NCBI RefSeq assembly: GCF_018325905.1
Contig: NZ_AP021901.1
Coordinates: 1,426,001 to 1,490,000, forward strand
DNA: 64,000 nucleotides
Direction of reading: 5' to 3'
DNA from: Pseudomonas sp. St316
GTDB taxonomy: Bacteria > Pseudomonadota > Gammaproteobacteria > Pseudomonadales > Pseudomonadaceae
The position numbers were made by a program, and so were the translations under genes. This document shows positions 1-10,778 of this stretch, one piece after another; position 1 is the stretch's first letter, and each line of letters opens with the position of its first letter. The notes below the pieces were generated by a model that saw nothing but the letters and a program-made list of their open reading frames with translations, ran no database searches and had not been told where the DNA came from.

Positions 1-155
1 CGATGAATACCCTGGAGCGCACGCTCAAGAGCTTGCAGGAGGGCGCCAACGAGATCTTCGTCGACCCGGCGCTGATCCCCCAGGCGATTCGCCCGCTCAA
101 GCGCATGCTGGACTTCACCCAGGCGGCGCGGATGAAGTTGGCGGGCAATGCCTGA
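1..155 (+). CDS. nadA: Quinolinate synthase NadA, C-terminal end (5' truncated by window)
   Basis: Only the last ~50 residues are present, ending at the TGA at 153-155. The segment reads [20 protein letters not shown] and continues with RPLKRMLDF, which fits the C-terminal helix of NadA, the [4Fe-4S] enzyme that condenses iminoaspartate with dihydroxyacetone phosphate to quinolinate in NAD synthesis. The N-terminal part, including the active-site domains and two of the cluster cysteines, lies outside the window. The identity rests on the tail only. Confidence 0.8.
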   Translation, partial: MNTLERTLKSLQEGANEIFVDPALIPQAIRPLKRMLDFTQAARMKLAGNA

Positions 156-206
156 TCGTTGGGAGGCTTGAGGCTTCAAGAAGTCTTGAGGCCTATGATG
201 CTTTTT

Positions 207-378
207 GTGGCGAGGGAGCTTGCTCCCGCTCGGCTCTGTAGGAGCTGCCGAAGGCTCGGGCCGCGTTCGGACGATCTTTTGATCTTTCGCTTTAGACTCA
301 AGTGTCTGGGGAAAGATCGCAGCCTCGTTGCACTCGACAGCTCCTACAGAGCCGAGCGGGAGCAAGCTCCCTCGCCAC
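207..378. repeat. Nested REP-type element with perfect 41-bp inverted arms
   Basis: The arm at 207-247 is an exact reverse complement of 338-378. The outer part of each arm is a GTGGCGAGGGAGCTTGCTCC-type repeat; the inner part begins GTAGGAGCTG, which is a second Pseudomonas repeat family also seen at 12381-12495. The 90-bp centre holds a further imperfect palindrome around GATCTTTTGATC. It lies between nadA and the convergent RDD gene and may help end transcription from both sides. Confidence 0.85.
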
Positions 379-394
379 GGGTTTTGTGGTGTGC

Positions 395-883
395 TTATTT
401 GGTCTTCTTGGGAATCCGCACCAGCTGCGTATCCGAGTAGATGTCATGCCAGCTGCGCTTGCGCTTGTCGAACAGCACCCAGATGAAGCCCAGCCCCACC
501 AGCAGCAATGACGCAATCGAGACCACGAACCGCAACAGCGCCTGCCACAGGCTGATGGCCGTGCCATCGGCGTTCTGTACACGGATGCACCACACCTGCA
601 TGCCCAGGGTCTGGCCGTTGTGGGTCCAGAACTTGGCGAAGAAGCCGAACAGCACGAACAGCAGCACGGTGGACAGCAGCGGGTCACCGTCCAGTGCGCC
701 GGCTTCGGTCAGGGCGCGCATTTTTTCTTCGCCGATGATCGCCATCTGGATCATCTTGTAGGCACCGCTGGTGACGATCAGCAGCGCCGTGCACAGCAAG
801 AAGTCATAAAACATCGCTGCCAGGCGACGACCCAGGCCGGCGGGTGGAAAGTCGCCCTGGGGGGTGAGCAGGTGTTTCGGCAT
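395..883 (-). CDS. RDD-family membrane protein
   Basis: 162 aa. The start MPKHLLTPQG is followed by an RDD-type signature, AGLGRRLAAMFYDFLL, at residues ~15-30. There are about three to four hydrophobic helices (residues ~25-45, ~68-85, ~112-135) and the typical late motif W-(R/K)RSWHDIYSDT near the C-terminus (KRSWHDIYSDTQLV). RDD proteins are small inner-membrane proteins, some linked to ion exchange; no specific substrate can be read here. The gene ends next to the repeat at 207-378, and a hairpin separates it from the cold-shock gene upstream. Confidence 0.85.
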   Translation of the reverse strand: MPKHLLTPQGDFPPAGLGRRLAAMFYDFLLCTALLIVTSGAYKMIQMAIIGEEKMRALTEAGALDGDPLLSTVLLFVLFGFFAKFWTHNGQTLGMQVWCIRVQNADGTAISLWQALLRFVVSIASLLLVGLGFIWVLFDKRKRSWHDIYSDTQLVRIPKKTK

Positions 884-929
884 GATGGCCTCGGTTGAAA
901 AAAGAAGCCATTTTACGGATTTACGCCCA

Positions 930-964
930 TAAAAAAGCCCCTGATATCAATCAGGGGCTTTTTA
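930..964 (-). terminator. Rho-independent terminator after the cold-shock gene
   Basis: GCCCCTGA, a 6-base loop and TCAGGGGC form an 8-bp stem with A-runs on the left and T-runs on the right, so it can work in both directions. It lies 13 bases beyond the stop of the minus-strand csp gene, so it most likely ends that transcript. Confidence 0.85.
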
Positions 965-977
965 GTGTGCGAAAGCC

Positions 978-1190
978 TCAGGCTTCTGCTTGAACCTCGT
1001 CAGCCTGCATGCCTTTCTGGCCTTGCACAGCAACGAAAGTGACTTTCTGGCCTTCTTTCAGGCTCTTGAAGCCGTTGCCCTGGATGGCGCGGAAATGCAC
1101 GAACAGGTCCGGACCGCTTTCAGGCGTGATAAAACCAAAACCCTTCTCGTCGTTGAACCACTTGACGGTACCGCTCTGACGTTGAGACAT
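978..1190 (-). CDS. CspA-family cold-shock protein
   Basis: 70 aa, the usual length for this family. A single cold-shock (S1-like OB-fold) domain covers the whole protein. The RNP1 motif KGFGFI is at residues ~16-21 and an RNP2-type LFVHF is at ~29-33. These proteins bind single-stranded RNA and DNA and act as RNA chaperones in the cytoplasm. Pseudomonas carries several paralogues, so a csp letter is not assigned. The gene is monocistronic, with a terminator directly after it and a ~390-bp gene-free region before it that probably holds a long regulatory leader. Confidence 0.95.
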   Translation of the reverse strand: MSQRQSGTVKWFNDEKGFGFITPESGPDLFVHFRAIQGNGFKSLKEGQKVTFVAVQGQKGMQADEVQAEA

Positions 1191-1583
1191 TTTCTTATTT
1201 CCTTTGACACTAAAATTGATGACAGCCTCTTTCGCATGAAAGAGTACTGGGGCTGGGTTGCAGGAAAGTAAGAGACGTCGAACGGGATGTAGCGAACTTC
1301 ATAAGCTACTGCCCAGGTCACGATTCCAAGCGACCCATGCAAACACAGTGACCAAACTCTACGCCAACTACGAATGAAAAAACAACCCCCGGGGAAGCCC
1401 GTATTTGCTCAGCTTACAGGCATTTACATACATCGCCGGGCGCGGCTTATTCGATAGGCTAGTTCAATGGTTAACGACTGTTATAAGCGCCATTGAAGTC
1501 TAAGGATATGCACCTTTTTATGGCGGTTGCGTTACACATTAGTGCACGTATAACGCAATCGCGTTACTTATAGAAACAGTCAA
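1191..1583. other. Gene-free region: cold-shock leader and inverted repeats beyond gcvT
   Basis: No convincing gene is seen. The part next to the csp start (about 1191-1340) is the likely promoter and 5' leader of that gene. The distal part, near the end of gcvT, contains TTGCGTTA at 1527-1534 facing TAACGCAA at 1551-1558, and the overlapping palindrome TAACGC-aatc-GCGTTA at 1551-1566. These could be a protein-binding site or a weak terminator for the gcv operon; there is no T-tract to favour the latter. Confidence 0.5.
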
Positions 1584-2708
1584 TCAGCCGCGGAAGTAGC
1601 GTTGTGGAACGAATGGCATTTTGCTTACAAGTAAAGGCACCTTTTTCCCACGCACAATGGCCCAGACGGGTGTATCCAGTGCGATATAGGCGCTGTCCAG
1701 GTAACCCATCGCCAACGGACCGCCCAGGGTCGGGCCGAAACCGCCGCTGCACACCGCACCGATAATCTCGCCCGCTTCGTTGACGATCTCTGCGCCTTCG
1801 CGCACCGGTGTGCGTTCCTGGGGCAGCAGGCCGACACGTTTGCGCTTCACGCCGCCCTGTTGTTGGGCGAACACGGTTTCAGCACCGGGGAAACCGCCAG
1901 CGCGGGCGCCGTCGGCACGACGTACTTTGGAAATTGCCCACAGCAGGCTGGCTTCGATTGGCGTGGTCTCGGTGTTCATGTCGTGACCGTAGAGGCACAG
2001 GCCGGCTTCCAGGCGCAGCGAGTCACGGGCACCCAGGCCGATGGCCGTGACTTGCGGCTCGGCCAGCAGGGCGCGGGCCAGTTTTTCCGCATCGGCGGCG
2101 GGTACCGAAATTTCGAAACCGTCTTCACCGGTATAGCCCGAACGGCTGACAAAGCAGTCCACGCCCAACAGCGTGACGCGCTGGAACTGCATGAAGGTCA
2201 TCTTCGCCACGTCCGGCGCCAGGCGTGCAAGCACGGTGACGGCGGCCGGGCCTTGCAGGGCAAGCAGGGCTCGGGTTTCGAACAGCGACTCGATGCTGCA
2301 CTGCGCGCCAATGTGGGCACGCAGGTGGGCCAGGTCCTGGTCCTTGCAGGCCGCGTTGACCACCAGGAACAGCTCGTCATTGCCCAGGTTGGCGACCATC
2401 AGGTCGTCGAGGATGCCGCCGTTCTCGTTGGTGAACATGGCGTAGCGCTGCATGCCCACCGGCAGGTCGATGATGTCCACCGGCACCAGGGTTTCCAGGG
2501 CCTTGGCGGCGCCTGCGCCGGTCAGGCGGATCTGGCCCATGTGGGACACATCGAACAAGCCGGCCTGGTCGCGGGTGTGCTGGTGTTCTTTCATCACGCC
2601 CAATGGGTACTGCACCGGCATGTCGTAGCCGGCGAACGGCACCATGCGGGCGCCGAGTTCGAGGTGCAGTGCGTGCAGCGGGGTTTTCAACAGTTGTTCG
2701 GTGGACAT
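1584..2708 (-). CDS. gcvT: Aminomethyltransferase (glycine cleavage system T protein)
   Basis: 374 aa, full length. T protein takes the aminomethyl group from lipoyl-H protein and makes 5,10-methylene-THF and ammonia. The N-terminal folate-binding domain shows the family patterns [22 protein letters not shown] and [11 protein letters not shown], and the C-terminal domain ends with the usual barrel. It is the last gene of the minus-strand unit gcvH-gcvP-sdaA-gcvT, 31 bases after sdaA, with a GGAG-type ribosome site. Its place behind sdaA marks it as the inducible second gcv system of Pseudomonas. Confidence 0.97.
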   Translation of the reverse strand: MSTEQLLKTPLHALHLELGARMVPFAGYDMPVQYPLGVMKEHQHTRDQAGLFDVSHMGQIRLTGAGAAKALETLVPVDIIDLPVGMQRYAMFTNENGGILDDLMVANLGNDELFLVVNAACKDQDLAHLRAHIGAQCSIESLFETRALLALQGPAAVTVLARLAPDVAKMTFMQFQRVTLLGVDCFVSRSGYTGEDGFEISVPAADAEKLARALLAEPQVTAIGLGARDSLRLEAGLCLYGHDMNTETTPIEASLLWAISKVRRADGARAGGFPGAETVFAQQQGGVKRKRVGLLPQERTPVREGAEIVNEAGEIIGAVCSGGFGPTLGGPLAMGYLDSAYIALDTPVWAIVRGKKVPLLVSKMPFVPQRYFRG

Positions 2709-2739
2709 ATCGACTCCTGGAAAATGAGAATGGCGCGCA

Positions 2740-4116
<1,377 letters not shown>

Positions 4117-4177
4117 GGTGTTTCTCCGGTTTCTTTTTATGAGTTCGACGGTTTGCGGGGTTTGGCACATTCCCCTT

Positions 4178-4264
4178 GTGGGAGCGAGCTTGCTCGCGAT
4201 AGCGGCGTGACAGCCACACACCTGCAGACTGACAGTGCGCTATCGCGAGCAAGCTCGCTCCCAC
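4178..4264. repeat. REPIN inside the gcv operon
   Basis: GTGGGAGCGAGCTTGCTCGC at the left is answered by its reverse complement ending at 4264, with a short spacer between. It lies in the gcvP-sdaA gap of one operon, so the transcript will carry a long hairpin there. Confidence 0.92.
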
Positions 4265-4352
4265 AGGGGCTGTGGTTTTCCTTGAGAAATTGCTTTCACA
4301 AGGCATGGCGGTGTGTTTGAGAGGGGCGAGCGAACCCGCCCCTCTTCACAGG

Positions 4353-7214
4353 TCAAGCGTAGCTTTCGATCGACGGGCAAGCGCAGACCAGGTTGCGGTC
4401 GCCGAACACGTTGTCGACCCGGCCCACGGGCGGCCAGTACTTGCCTTCGATCAACGACGCCACCGGGTACACCGCCTGTTCGCGGCTGTAAGGGTGGGTC
4501 CACTCGCCGACGATTTCCGCCGCAGTGTGCGGGGCGTTTTTCAGTGGGTTGTCGTCTTTGTCCAGGCTGCCGTTTTCCACCGCGCGGATTTCTTCGCGGA
4601 TGCAGATCATGGCGTCGCAGAAGCGGTCCAGTTCTTCCTTGGATTCGCTTTCGGTCGGCTCGATCATCAACGTGCCGGCCACCGGGAAGGACATGGTCGG
4701 CGCATGGAAACCGAAGTCGATCAGGCGCTTGGCCACGTCATCGACGCTGATGCCGCTGCTGTCCTTGAGTGGACGCAGGTCGAGGATGCATTCGTGGGCC
4801 ACCAGGCCGTTGCTGCCGGAGTAGAGCACCGGGTAGTGCTCTTCCAGGCGACGGGCGATGTAGTTGGCGTTGAGGATCGCCAGTTGCGAGGCGCGCTTGA
4901 GGCCGGCGCCGCCCATCATGCGGATGTACATCCAGGTGATTGGCAGGATGCTCGCGCTGCCGAACGGCGCCGCGCACACCGCGCCTTCCTTGCGTTCCAT
5001 CTTGGCGTGGCCCGGCAGGAACGGAGCCAGGTGCGACTTGACGCCAATCGGGCCGACGCCCGGGCCGCCACCGCCGTGAGGGATGCAGAAAGTCTTGTGC
5101 AGGTTCAGGTGGGACACGTCGCCACCGAACTTGCCTGGGGCGCAGAGGCCGACCATGGCGTTCATGTTGGCGCCGTCGATGTACACCTGGCCGCCGTTGT
5201 CATGAATGATGCCGCAGATTTCGCGGATGCCTTCTTCGAACACGCCGTGGGTGGACGGGTAAGTGATCATCAGCGCCGCGAGGTGTTCGCGGTGCTCGAT
5301 GGCCTTGGCGCGCAGGTCTTCGATGTCGACGTTGCCGCGGGCATCGCAGGCGGTCACGACCACGCGCATGCCGGCCATGTGGGCGGTGGCCGGGTTGGTG
5401 CCGTGGGCCGAGGACGGGATCAGGCAGATGTCGCGACGCTCTTCGCCACGGCTCTGGTGATAGGCGCGGATCGCCAGCAGGCCGGCGTATTCGCCCTGGG
5501 AGCCGGCGTTGGGTTGCAGCGACACGGCGTCATAGCCGGTGGCGGCGCAGAGCATCGCTTCCAGTTCGTCGGTCAGTTGCTGGTAGCCAGCGCTCTGTTC
5601 GGACGGTGCGAATGGGTGCAGGGCGCCGAATTCGGCCCAGGTCACCGGAATCATTTCGCTGGCGGCGTTGAGCTTCATGGTGCAGGAACCCAGCGGGATC
5701 ATGGTGCGATCCAGGGCCAGGTCCTTGTCGGCGAGCTTGCGCAGGTAGCGCATCAGCTCGGTTTCGGAGTGGTAGCGGTTGAACACTGGGTGGCTGAGGA
5801 TCGCCGATTGGCGCACCAGCTCGGCCGGAATGTGGCTTTGCACGTTGGCGGCCAGTGCCGCGAAGTCCGGCAGGGCCTTGCCGTCGGCCAACACGCTGCC
5901 TATCAAACAGAGCAGGGTCTCGATGTCAGCCTGGCTGGTGGTCTCGTCCAGGGACAGGCCCAGGCGCTCAGCGTCCACTACACGCAGGTTGATGCGTTGG
6001 ACGCGGGCCTTATCGTGCAGGGCAGCGGTTTGCGCGCCGGTACGCAGGGTCAGGGTGTCGAAGAAGCTTTCTTGCTCGACGTTCAGGCCCAGCGCGCCCA
6101 GGCCCTTGGCGAGGATCGCGGTCAGGTGATGGATGCGATTGGCAATTTGCACCAGGCCCTTGGGACCGTGGTACACGGCGTACATGCTGGCGATGTTGGC
6201 TAGCAGCACCTGGGCGGTGCAGATGTTGCTCGTGGCTTTCTCGCGGCGGATGTGTTGCTCGCGGGTCTGCATCGCCAGGCGCAGGGCCGGCTTGCCGAAA
6301 CGGTCCACGGAAACGCCGACCAGACGGCCCGGCATGTCGCGCTTGAAGGCGTCCTTGGTGGAAAAATACGCCGCGTGCGGGCCACCGAAGCCCAGTGGCA
6401 CGCCGAAGCGCTGGGCGCTGCCGATGGCCACGTCGGCGCCGAATTCACCTGGCGGAGTCAACAGGGTCAGGGCCAGCAGGTCCGCGGCCACGGCCACCAG
6501 GGCGTTGGCGGTGTGGAAGCGTTCGGTCAGTTCGCGATAGTCGAACAGATCACCGTTGCTGGCCGGGTATTGCAGCAGCGCGCCGAAGAAACCGCTGACG
6601 TCGCTCAGTTCGCGCTCATCGCCGACCACCACGTCGATGCCCAGGGGCTCGGCACGGGTGCGCAGTACGTCGAGGGTTTGCGGGTGGCTGTGCACGGAGG
6701 CGAAGAATGCGTTGCTGCCCTTGTTCTTGCTCAGGCGCTTGCAGAAAGTCATGGCTTCGGCAGCGGCGGTGGCTTCGTCGAGCAAGGAGGCGTTGGCGAT
6801 TGGCAGGCCGGTAAGGTCGCTGATCAGGGTCTGGAAGTTCAACAGCGCTTCGAGACGGCCCTGGGAAATTTCTGGCTGGTACGGCGTGTAGGCGGTGTAC
6901 CAGGCCGGGTTTTCCAGCAGGTTGCGCAGGATCGGCGACGGCGTATGGCAGTTGTAGTAGCCCTGGCCGATATAGGTCTTGAACAGTTGGTTCTTGGCGG
7001 CGATGGCCTTGATCGAGGCCAGTGCATCGGCTTCGCTCTGGCCGTCGCCCATGTCCAGCACGCTGGTGCCCTTGATGCTTTCCGGGATGACGCTGGCGCT
7101 CAGGGCCTCCAGGGAGTCGTAGCCCAGGCGCTCAAGCATGGCTTGCTCGTCGCTGGCACGCGGGCCGATGTGGCGGGCGATGAATTCGTTGGCAGTGCCG
7201 AGATTAACGGTCAT
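4353..7214 (-). CDS. gcvP: Glycine dehydrogenase (decarboxylating), P protein
   Basis: 953 aa, the usual size of the fused bacterial P protein. It decarboxylates glycine with pyridoxal phosphate and passes the aminomethyl group to the lipoyl arm of GcvH. The N-terminal half has the family start FIARHIGP; the C-terminal half has the PLP-lysine region [18 protein letters not shown] followed by VGPIGV. It lies 10 bases downstream of gcvH and 236 bases upstream of sdaA. A serine hydroxymethyltransferase gene, which I recall between these genes in P. aeruginosa, is absent here. Confidence 0.97.
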   Translation of the reverse strand: MTVNLGTANEFIARHIGPRASDEQAMLERLGYDSLEALSASVIPESIKGTSVLDMGDGQSEADALASIKAIAAKNQLFKTYIGQGYYNCHTPSPILRNLLENPAWYTAYTPYQPEISQGRLEALLNFQTLISDLTGLPIANASLLDEATAAAEAMTFCKRLSKNKGSNAFFASVHSHPQTLDVLRTRAEPLGIDVVVGDERELSDVSGFFGALLQYPASNGDLFDYRELTERFHTANALVAVAADLLALTLLTPPGEFGADVAIGSAQRFGVPLGFGGPHAAYFSTKDAFKRDMPGRLVGVSVDRFGKPALRLAMQTREQHIRREKATSNICTAQVLLANIASMYAVYHGPKGLVQIANRIHHLTAILAKGLGALGLNVEQESFFDTLTLRTGAQTAALHDKARVQRINLRVVDAERLGLSLDETTSQADIETLLCLIGSVLADGKALPDFAALAANVQSHIPAELVRQSAILSHPVFNRYHSETELMRYLRKLADKDLALDRTMIPLGSCTMKLNAASEMIPVTWAEFGALHPFAPSEQSAGYQQLTDELEAMLCAATGYDAVSLQPNAGSQGEYAGLLAIRAYHQSRGEERRDICLIPSSAHGTNPATAHMAGMRVVVTACDARGNVDIEDLRAKAIEHREHLAALMITYPSTHGVFEEGIREICGIIHDNGGQVYIDGANMNAMVGLCAPGKFGGDVSHLNLHKTFCIPHGGGGPGVGPIGVKSHLAPFLPGHAKMERKEGAVCAAPFGSASILPITWMYIRMMGGAGLKRASQLAILNANYIARRLEEHYPVLYSGSNGLVAHECILDLRPLKDSSGISVDDVAKRLIDFGFHAPTMSFPVAGTLMIEPTESESKEELDRFCDAMICIREEIRAVENGSLDKDDNPLKNAPHTAAEIVGEWTHPYSREQAVYPVASLIEGKYWPPVGRVDNVFGDRNLVCACPSIESYA

Positions 7215-7224
7215 ATGGCGCTCC

Positions 7225-7608
7225 TCAGGCTTCGGCGTTGGCTTTGATCAGGCGGTCGTAGGCGTCCTGATCCAGCAGTTGGTCAACGTCGGCGGCGTTG
7301 GCGGGTTTGAAGCGGAAAAACCAGCCTTTGCCCAGCGGATCTTCGTTGACCAGTTCCGGATTGCTTTCCAGGGCCGGGTTCACTTCGAGCACTTCACCGT
7401 CCAGTGGCATGTAGACACCGCTGGCCGCTTTCACCGATTCCACGGTGGAGGCTTCGGCACCCTTGTCGTAGCTTTGCAGTTCCGGTAACTGAACATAGAC
7501 CACATCGCCCAAGGCGTTCTGCGCAAACGCAGTAATACCGACTGTAACGCTGCCGTCGGCTTCGGTGCGCAGCCATTCGTGATCTTCAGTGAAACGCAAC
7601 TCGCTCAT
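7225..7608 (-). CDS. gcvH: Glycine cleavage system H protein (lipoyl carrier)
   Basis: 127 aa from the ATG at 7606-7608 ([13 protein letters not shown]), the family's usual start and length; an in-frame extension to 7728 would overrun the sigma-54 promoter. The lipoylated lysine is K60 in [14 protein letters not shown] protein shuttles the aminomethyl group from P to T protein and reduced lipoate to L protein. First gene of the operon; the sigma-54 promoter is about 80 bases upstream. Confidence 0.96.
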   Translation of the reverse strand: MSELRFTEDHEWLRTEADGSVTVGITAFAQNALGDVVYVQLPELQSYDKGAEASTVESVKAASGVYMPLDGEVLEVNPALESNPELVNEDPLGKGWFFRFKPANAADVDQLLDQDAYDRLIKANAEA

Positions 7609-7686
7609 GGAAACTCCTGGGGCCAGATTCGTCTGGTGGACGCGAAGAAAGGCGCGGGGCTTGGCCCGGCCGAATGCTAATACCCA

Positions 7687-7706
7687 TAGCAAGAACGCGG
7701 CCAATA
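7687..7706 (-). promoter_or_regulatory. Sigma-54 (-24/-12) promoter of the gcv operon
   Basis: Read on the minus strand the site is TTGGCCGCGTTCTTGCTATG: GG at -24 and GC at -12 with exactly 10 bases between them, as RpoN requires. It would start transcription near 7678, about 70 bases before the gcvH ATG. The regulator gene at 8038-9546 encodes a sigma-54 activator, which fits. Confidence 0.8.
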
Positions 7707-7767
7707 GTGAAAAAAGCTTGTGGGTCAATGATTTGAGGCGTTTGCGAGGACTGCGGATCCGTTGGGC

Positions 7768-7785
7768 TGTAGCGAAATCGCTACG
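7768..7785. promoter_or_regulatory. GcsR-type operator, promoter-proximal
   Basis: TGTAGCG-AAAT-CGCTACG is an 18-bp near-perfect inverted repeat. It closely matches the TGTAACG-N4-CGTTCCG consensus that I recall for GcsR in P. aeruginosa. It lies about 90-105 bases upstream of the predicted sigma-54 start. Confidence 0.7.
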
Positions 7786-7830
7786 GCGCCGCGCCTGAAT
7801 AAAATCATTGCTGGATCAAAGCCTTATCTG

Positions 7831-7885
7831 GCGCAGTCTAGCGCTACCTGTAGCGATATCGTTCCGCTGTAGCGCTTTCAGTACA
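7831..7885. promoter_or_regulatory. Tandem GcsR-type operators (enhancer)
   Basis: TGTAGCG-ATAT-CGTTCCG (7849-7866) and TGTAGCG-CTTT-CAGTACA (7868-7885) start 19 bases apart. A degenerate copy whose right half is CGCTACC sits directly beside them (7831-7848). This gives a helically phased array about 150-210 bases upstream of the sigma-54 start, typical of an enhancer. Confidence 0.7.
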
Positions 7886-7933
7886 GGTGGAGGTCGTTTT
7901 TGACGCGATTCTCGACCACAACACAGAACCCCT

Positions 7934-8020
7934 GTGGAGCGAGCTTGCTCGCGATAGCGATGTGTCAGTCAACCTATGGCTGACCGGGCTAGCGTCATCG
8001 CGAGCAAGCTCACTCCCGCA
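7934..8020. repeat. REPIN between the GcsR operators and the regulator gene
   Basis: GTGGAGCGAGCTTGCTCGCG faces a right arm containing CGCGAGCAAGCTCACTCCCGC. Both arms have point changes from the common copy, so it is an older copy. Confidence 0.85.
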
Positions 8021-8037
8021 GGGCGACTGCGGCGGGT

Positions 8038-9546
8038 TTATGGCTTTCCGGAAATCCCGTACTTGCGCAGCCGATGGGCAATGGCGGTGTGGGAGGTTTG
8101 CAGGCGGCTGGCGAGCTGGCGGGTGGAGGGGTAGTTGACGTAGAGGCTTTCGAGCAGGTGCTTCTCGAAGCTTTCCACGGCCTGTTCCAGGCTTTCGACT
8201 TCCACATCGCCCTGGCGCGCCACGGAGGTGCCGGCGATGTCCAGGTCGCCGATGTCCACCAGGCTGCTTTCGCAGATGGCCGCGGCGCGGAAGATCACGT
8301 TCTGCAATTGCCGCACGTTCCCCGGCCAGCGGTTGCCCAGCAGGGCCGGGTAAGTGCCGGGGGCCAGGCGGCAGACCGGGCGCTGGATCTGCGCGCAGGC
8401 CTGCTGCATGAAGTAACGCGCCAGCAGCAGGATGTCCTGGCCGCGTTCACGCAGCGGCGGGACTTCGACATTGAGCACGTTCAGGCGATAGAACAGGTCT
8501 TCGCGGAACGAGCCTTCGCTGACCATTTTCTCCAGGTTGCGGTGCGTGGCGCTCAAGATCCGCACGTTGACCTTGATCTCCCGGTCGCCGCCCACCCGGC
8601 GGAAGCTGCCATCGTTCAGGAACCGCAGCAGCTTGGCTTGCAGGTACGGCGACATCTCGCCGATTTCATCGAGGAATACCGTGCCCTGGTTCGCCAGCTC
8701 CATCAGTCCTGGCTTGCCGCCTCGTTGCGCTCCGGTGAAGGCGCCGGGGGCGTAGCCGAACAGTTCGCTTTCCGCCAGGTTCTCCGGCAATGCCGCGCAG
8801 TTCAGGGCCAGGAACGGTGCGCCATGACGGGCGCTGATGGCATGGCACGCCCGGGCCACCAGTTCCTTGCCGGTGCCGGTTTCGCCCTGGATCAGCAGCG
8901 GTGCATCCAGCGCCGCGACCCGCTGGGCCCGGGCCTTGAGGGTGCGGATCGCCGGGGACTCGCCCAGCAGCGCGTCGAAGCCTTCGGCGTGATCGTGATG
9001 CAGGGCCGACAGGCGCTCGCCGATGCGGTTCGGTTGATACAGCGTCAGCAGCGCGCCGGCGTCGGTGATGGGCGTGGCGTCCAGCAGCAACGTCTGGCCG
9101 TTGAGGGTGATTTCCCGCAGGGGCAAGCGGAAACCATTCTCCAGCAAGGCGTCCAGCAATGCCTCGTCACCGAACAGCTCGGCCACGCTTTCCCCGGCCG
9201 GTTCACGACCGTACAGGGCAATCAGCGCCGGGTTGGCCAGCAACACCTTGCCGGCACTGTCCAGGGCCAGTACCGGGTCGGTCATGGCCGCGAGCAAGGC
9301 ATCGAGCTGCAAGTGACGACGCTGGCCCGGGAGGATGTCCACCACGGTGACCGCCTGCACGCCGCGCACGCTGAACAGTGCCTCGCGCAACTCGTCGAGC
9401 ACTTGCGGGCTGAGGGTCGGGGCGTCGATGTAGACGTTGGGCGGTACCATCTCTACCGCATCCAGATTGAGATTGCGCCCACCGAGCAAGGCCAGGACTT
9501 CCTGGGTGATGCCGACGCGGTCGATGAAACTGACGTGGATACGCAT
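8038..9546 (-). CDS. gcsR: TyrR/GcsR-like sigma-54-dependent activator of glycine catabolism
   Basis: 502 aa. An N-terminal ACT-like domain (residues ~1-75, MRIHVSFIDRVGITQEVLALL) is the probable amino-acid sensor and is followed by a PAS region (~80-190). Next comes a sigma-54 AAA+ domain with Walker A GETGTGKE and an intact GAFTGA loop, then a C-terminal helix-turn-helix (STRQLASRLQTSHTAIAHRL). The protein is a paralogue of TyrR/PhhR. Placement next to the gcv operon, with matching operators and a sigma-54 promoter between them, argues for GcsR, which responds to glycine in P. aeruginosa. It is transcribed in the same direction as gcv, upstream of it. Confidence 0.88.
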   Translation of the reverse strand: MRIHVSFIDRVGITQEVLALLGGRNLNLDAVEMVPPNVYIDAPTLSPQVLDELREALFSVRGVQAVTVVDILPGQRRHLQLDALLAAMTDPVLALDSAGKVLLANPALIALYGREPAGESVAELFGDEALLDALLENGFRLPLREITLNGQTLLLDATPITDAGALLTLYQPNRIGERLSALHHDHAEGFDALLGESPAIRTLKARAQRVAALDAPLLIQGETGTGKELVARACHAISARHGAPFLALNCAALPENLAESELFGYAPGAFTGAQRGGKPGLMELANQGTVFLDEIGEMSPYLQAKLLRFLNDGSFRRVGGDREIKVNVRILSATHRNLEKMVSEGSFREDLFYRLNVLNVEVPPLRERGQDILLLARYFMQQACAQIQRPVCRLAPGTYPALLGNRWPGNVRQLQNVIFRAAAICESSLVDIGDLDIAGTSVARQGDVEVESLEQAVESFEKHLLESLYVNYPSTRQLASRLQTSHTAIAHRLRKYGISGKP

Positions 9547-9634
9547 GGGGCGATGGGTTCTGGAACTCGGAGGGCCGCAAGTATGCCTTGGGGCGGGCTA
9601 ATGGTGAAATCCTGGTCATACACCGATCTCCATT

Positions 9635-9721
9635 GTGGGAGCGAGCTTGCTCGCGATAGCGGTGTATCAGTCAACAAAAGGGTGGCTGACACTCCGCTAT
9701 CGCGAGCAAGCTCGCTCCCAC
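9635..9721. repeat. REPIN
   Basis: GTGGGAGCGAGCTTGCTCGC and its exact reverse complement bracket a ~45-base spacer. It separates gcsR from the downstream-facing LysR gene. Confidence 0.92.
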
Positions 9722-9757
9722 AGAGACTCCCCACATAGGTTTTTTCACAGGTGGCAG

Positions 9758-10663
9758 CTACAACCCCACATCCCACTCGGGCATCTCGGGAAACTTGAGC
9801 ACCAGAAAATCCAGCAGGCTGCGCAGTGCCGAGGGCATGTGTTTGCGTGAGGCATACACCGCGTACATGTTCATCCGGCGGGGTTCGGCGTGGGGCAGCA
9901 GGCGGATCAGTTCGCCGTTCTTGATGTGGGCGCCGGCCTGGTAGCTGGGCAGCATGGCCACGCCGGCACCGGCTATCGTCGCCTGGAGCAATGTGCTGGC
10001 CTCGTTGGCGCTGATATTACCTTGCACTGGCACCGAGACCTGCTCGCCGTCCTGCTCGAAATGCCACAGGCTCTTGCCGACGTAGGAGTGGGTCAGGCAG
10101 TTGTGCCGGCTCAGGTCTTCCACTCGCAGCGGAGTCGAGTGCTCACGCAGATAGCGCGGTGAGGCGCAGATCACCGAGCGGCAGACCGTGAGGCGACGGG
10201 CAATCAGGTTCGGGTCCAGGTCGTTGCTCATGCGGATCGCCAGGTCGATGCGCTCATCCACCAGGTTCACGGTGCGGTCGAGCATTTGCAGGTCGACGCT
10301 CACCCCAGGGTAGCGCTTGACGTATTCGGCCATGGCGCTCGCCAGTTGGGCCTGGCCGAACGAAGTACTGGCACTGATGCGCAACACGCCCCGTGGCGCG
10401 TCGTCCGGGGTGCTGACGGCGGCTTGCATGTCGCCGGACAGCTCCAGCATCTGCCGGCAACGCGGCAGGACTTCCGTGCCAGCGGCTGTCAGGCTCAGCT
10501 TGCGGGTGGTGCGGTGCATCAGCCGGGCACCGACCCAGTCCTCCAGCTCCGCCAAGTAGCGCGACACCACCGGCCGCGACAGGTCCAGATGCTCGGCCGC
10601 CGCCGACTGGCTGCCCAGGTCCACCACCGTGACGAACACCCGCATTGCTTGTAGACGATCCAT
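9758..10663 (-). CDS. LysR-family transcriptional regulator
   Basis: 301 aa. The N-terminal winged helix-turn-helix (residues 1-60) includes SQSAAAEHLDLSRPVVSRYLAELE, and the rest is a substrate-binding-type effector domain with the usual LysR length. It is divergent from the metallo-beta-lactamase-fold gene at 10779, with a 115-base shared promoter region, so it probably controls that gene and the oxidoreductase after it. Its inducer cannot be read from sequence. Confidence 0.92.
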   Translation of the reverse strand: MDRLQAMRVFVTVVDLGSQSAAAEHLDLSRPVVSRYLAELEDWVGARLMHRTTRKLSLTAAGTEVLPRCRQMLELSGDMQAAVSTPDDAPRGVLRISASTSFGQAQLASAMAEYVKRYPGVSVDLQMLDRTVNLVDERIDLAIRMSNDLDPNLIARRLTVCRSVICASPRYLREHSTPLRVEDLSRHNCLTHSYVGKSLWHFEQDGEQVSVPVQGNISANEASTLLQATIAGAGVAMLPSYQAGAHIKNGELIRLLPHAEPRRMNMYAVYASRKHMPSALRSLLDFLVLKFPEMPEWDVGL

Positions 10664-10778
10664 GATTTGCCCGATTTCAGAAACAAACTATGTTCCAGCA
10701 TCGCATTTTTTGTAACGAGTCAGGTAACTAAGCTCTGTCTCCATTCCCGTAGCGGGTTTTTAGATAACGGAGCACACC

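Noticed and set aside
4117..4221. 35-residue N-terminal extension of SdaA
   Set aside because: It is encoded largely by the REPIN, and a good ribosome site precedes the ATG at 4114-4116.
4272..6203. 643-residue plus-strand open frame opposite gcvP
   Set aside because: It is rich in G, A, V, H and Q, as expected of a shadow of GC-biased coding DNA; no family resemblance.
8074..9738. 554-residue plus-strand open frame opposite the GcsR-like gene
   Set aside because: Shadow frame that runs into a REPIN; the opposite strand encodes a complete three-domain regulator.
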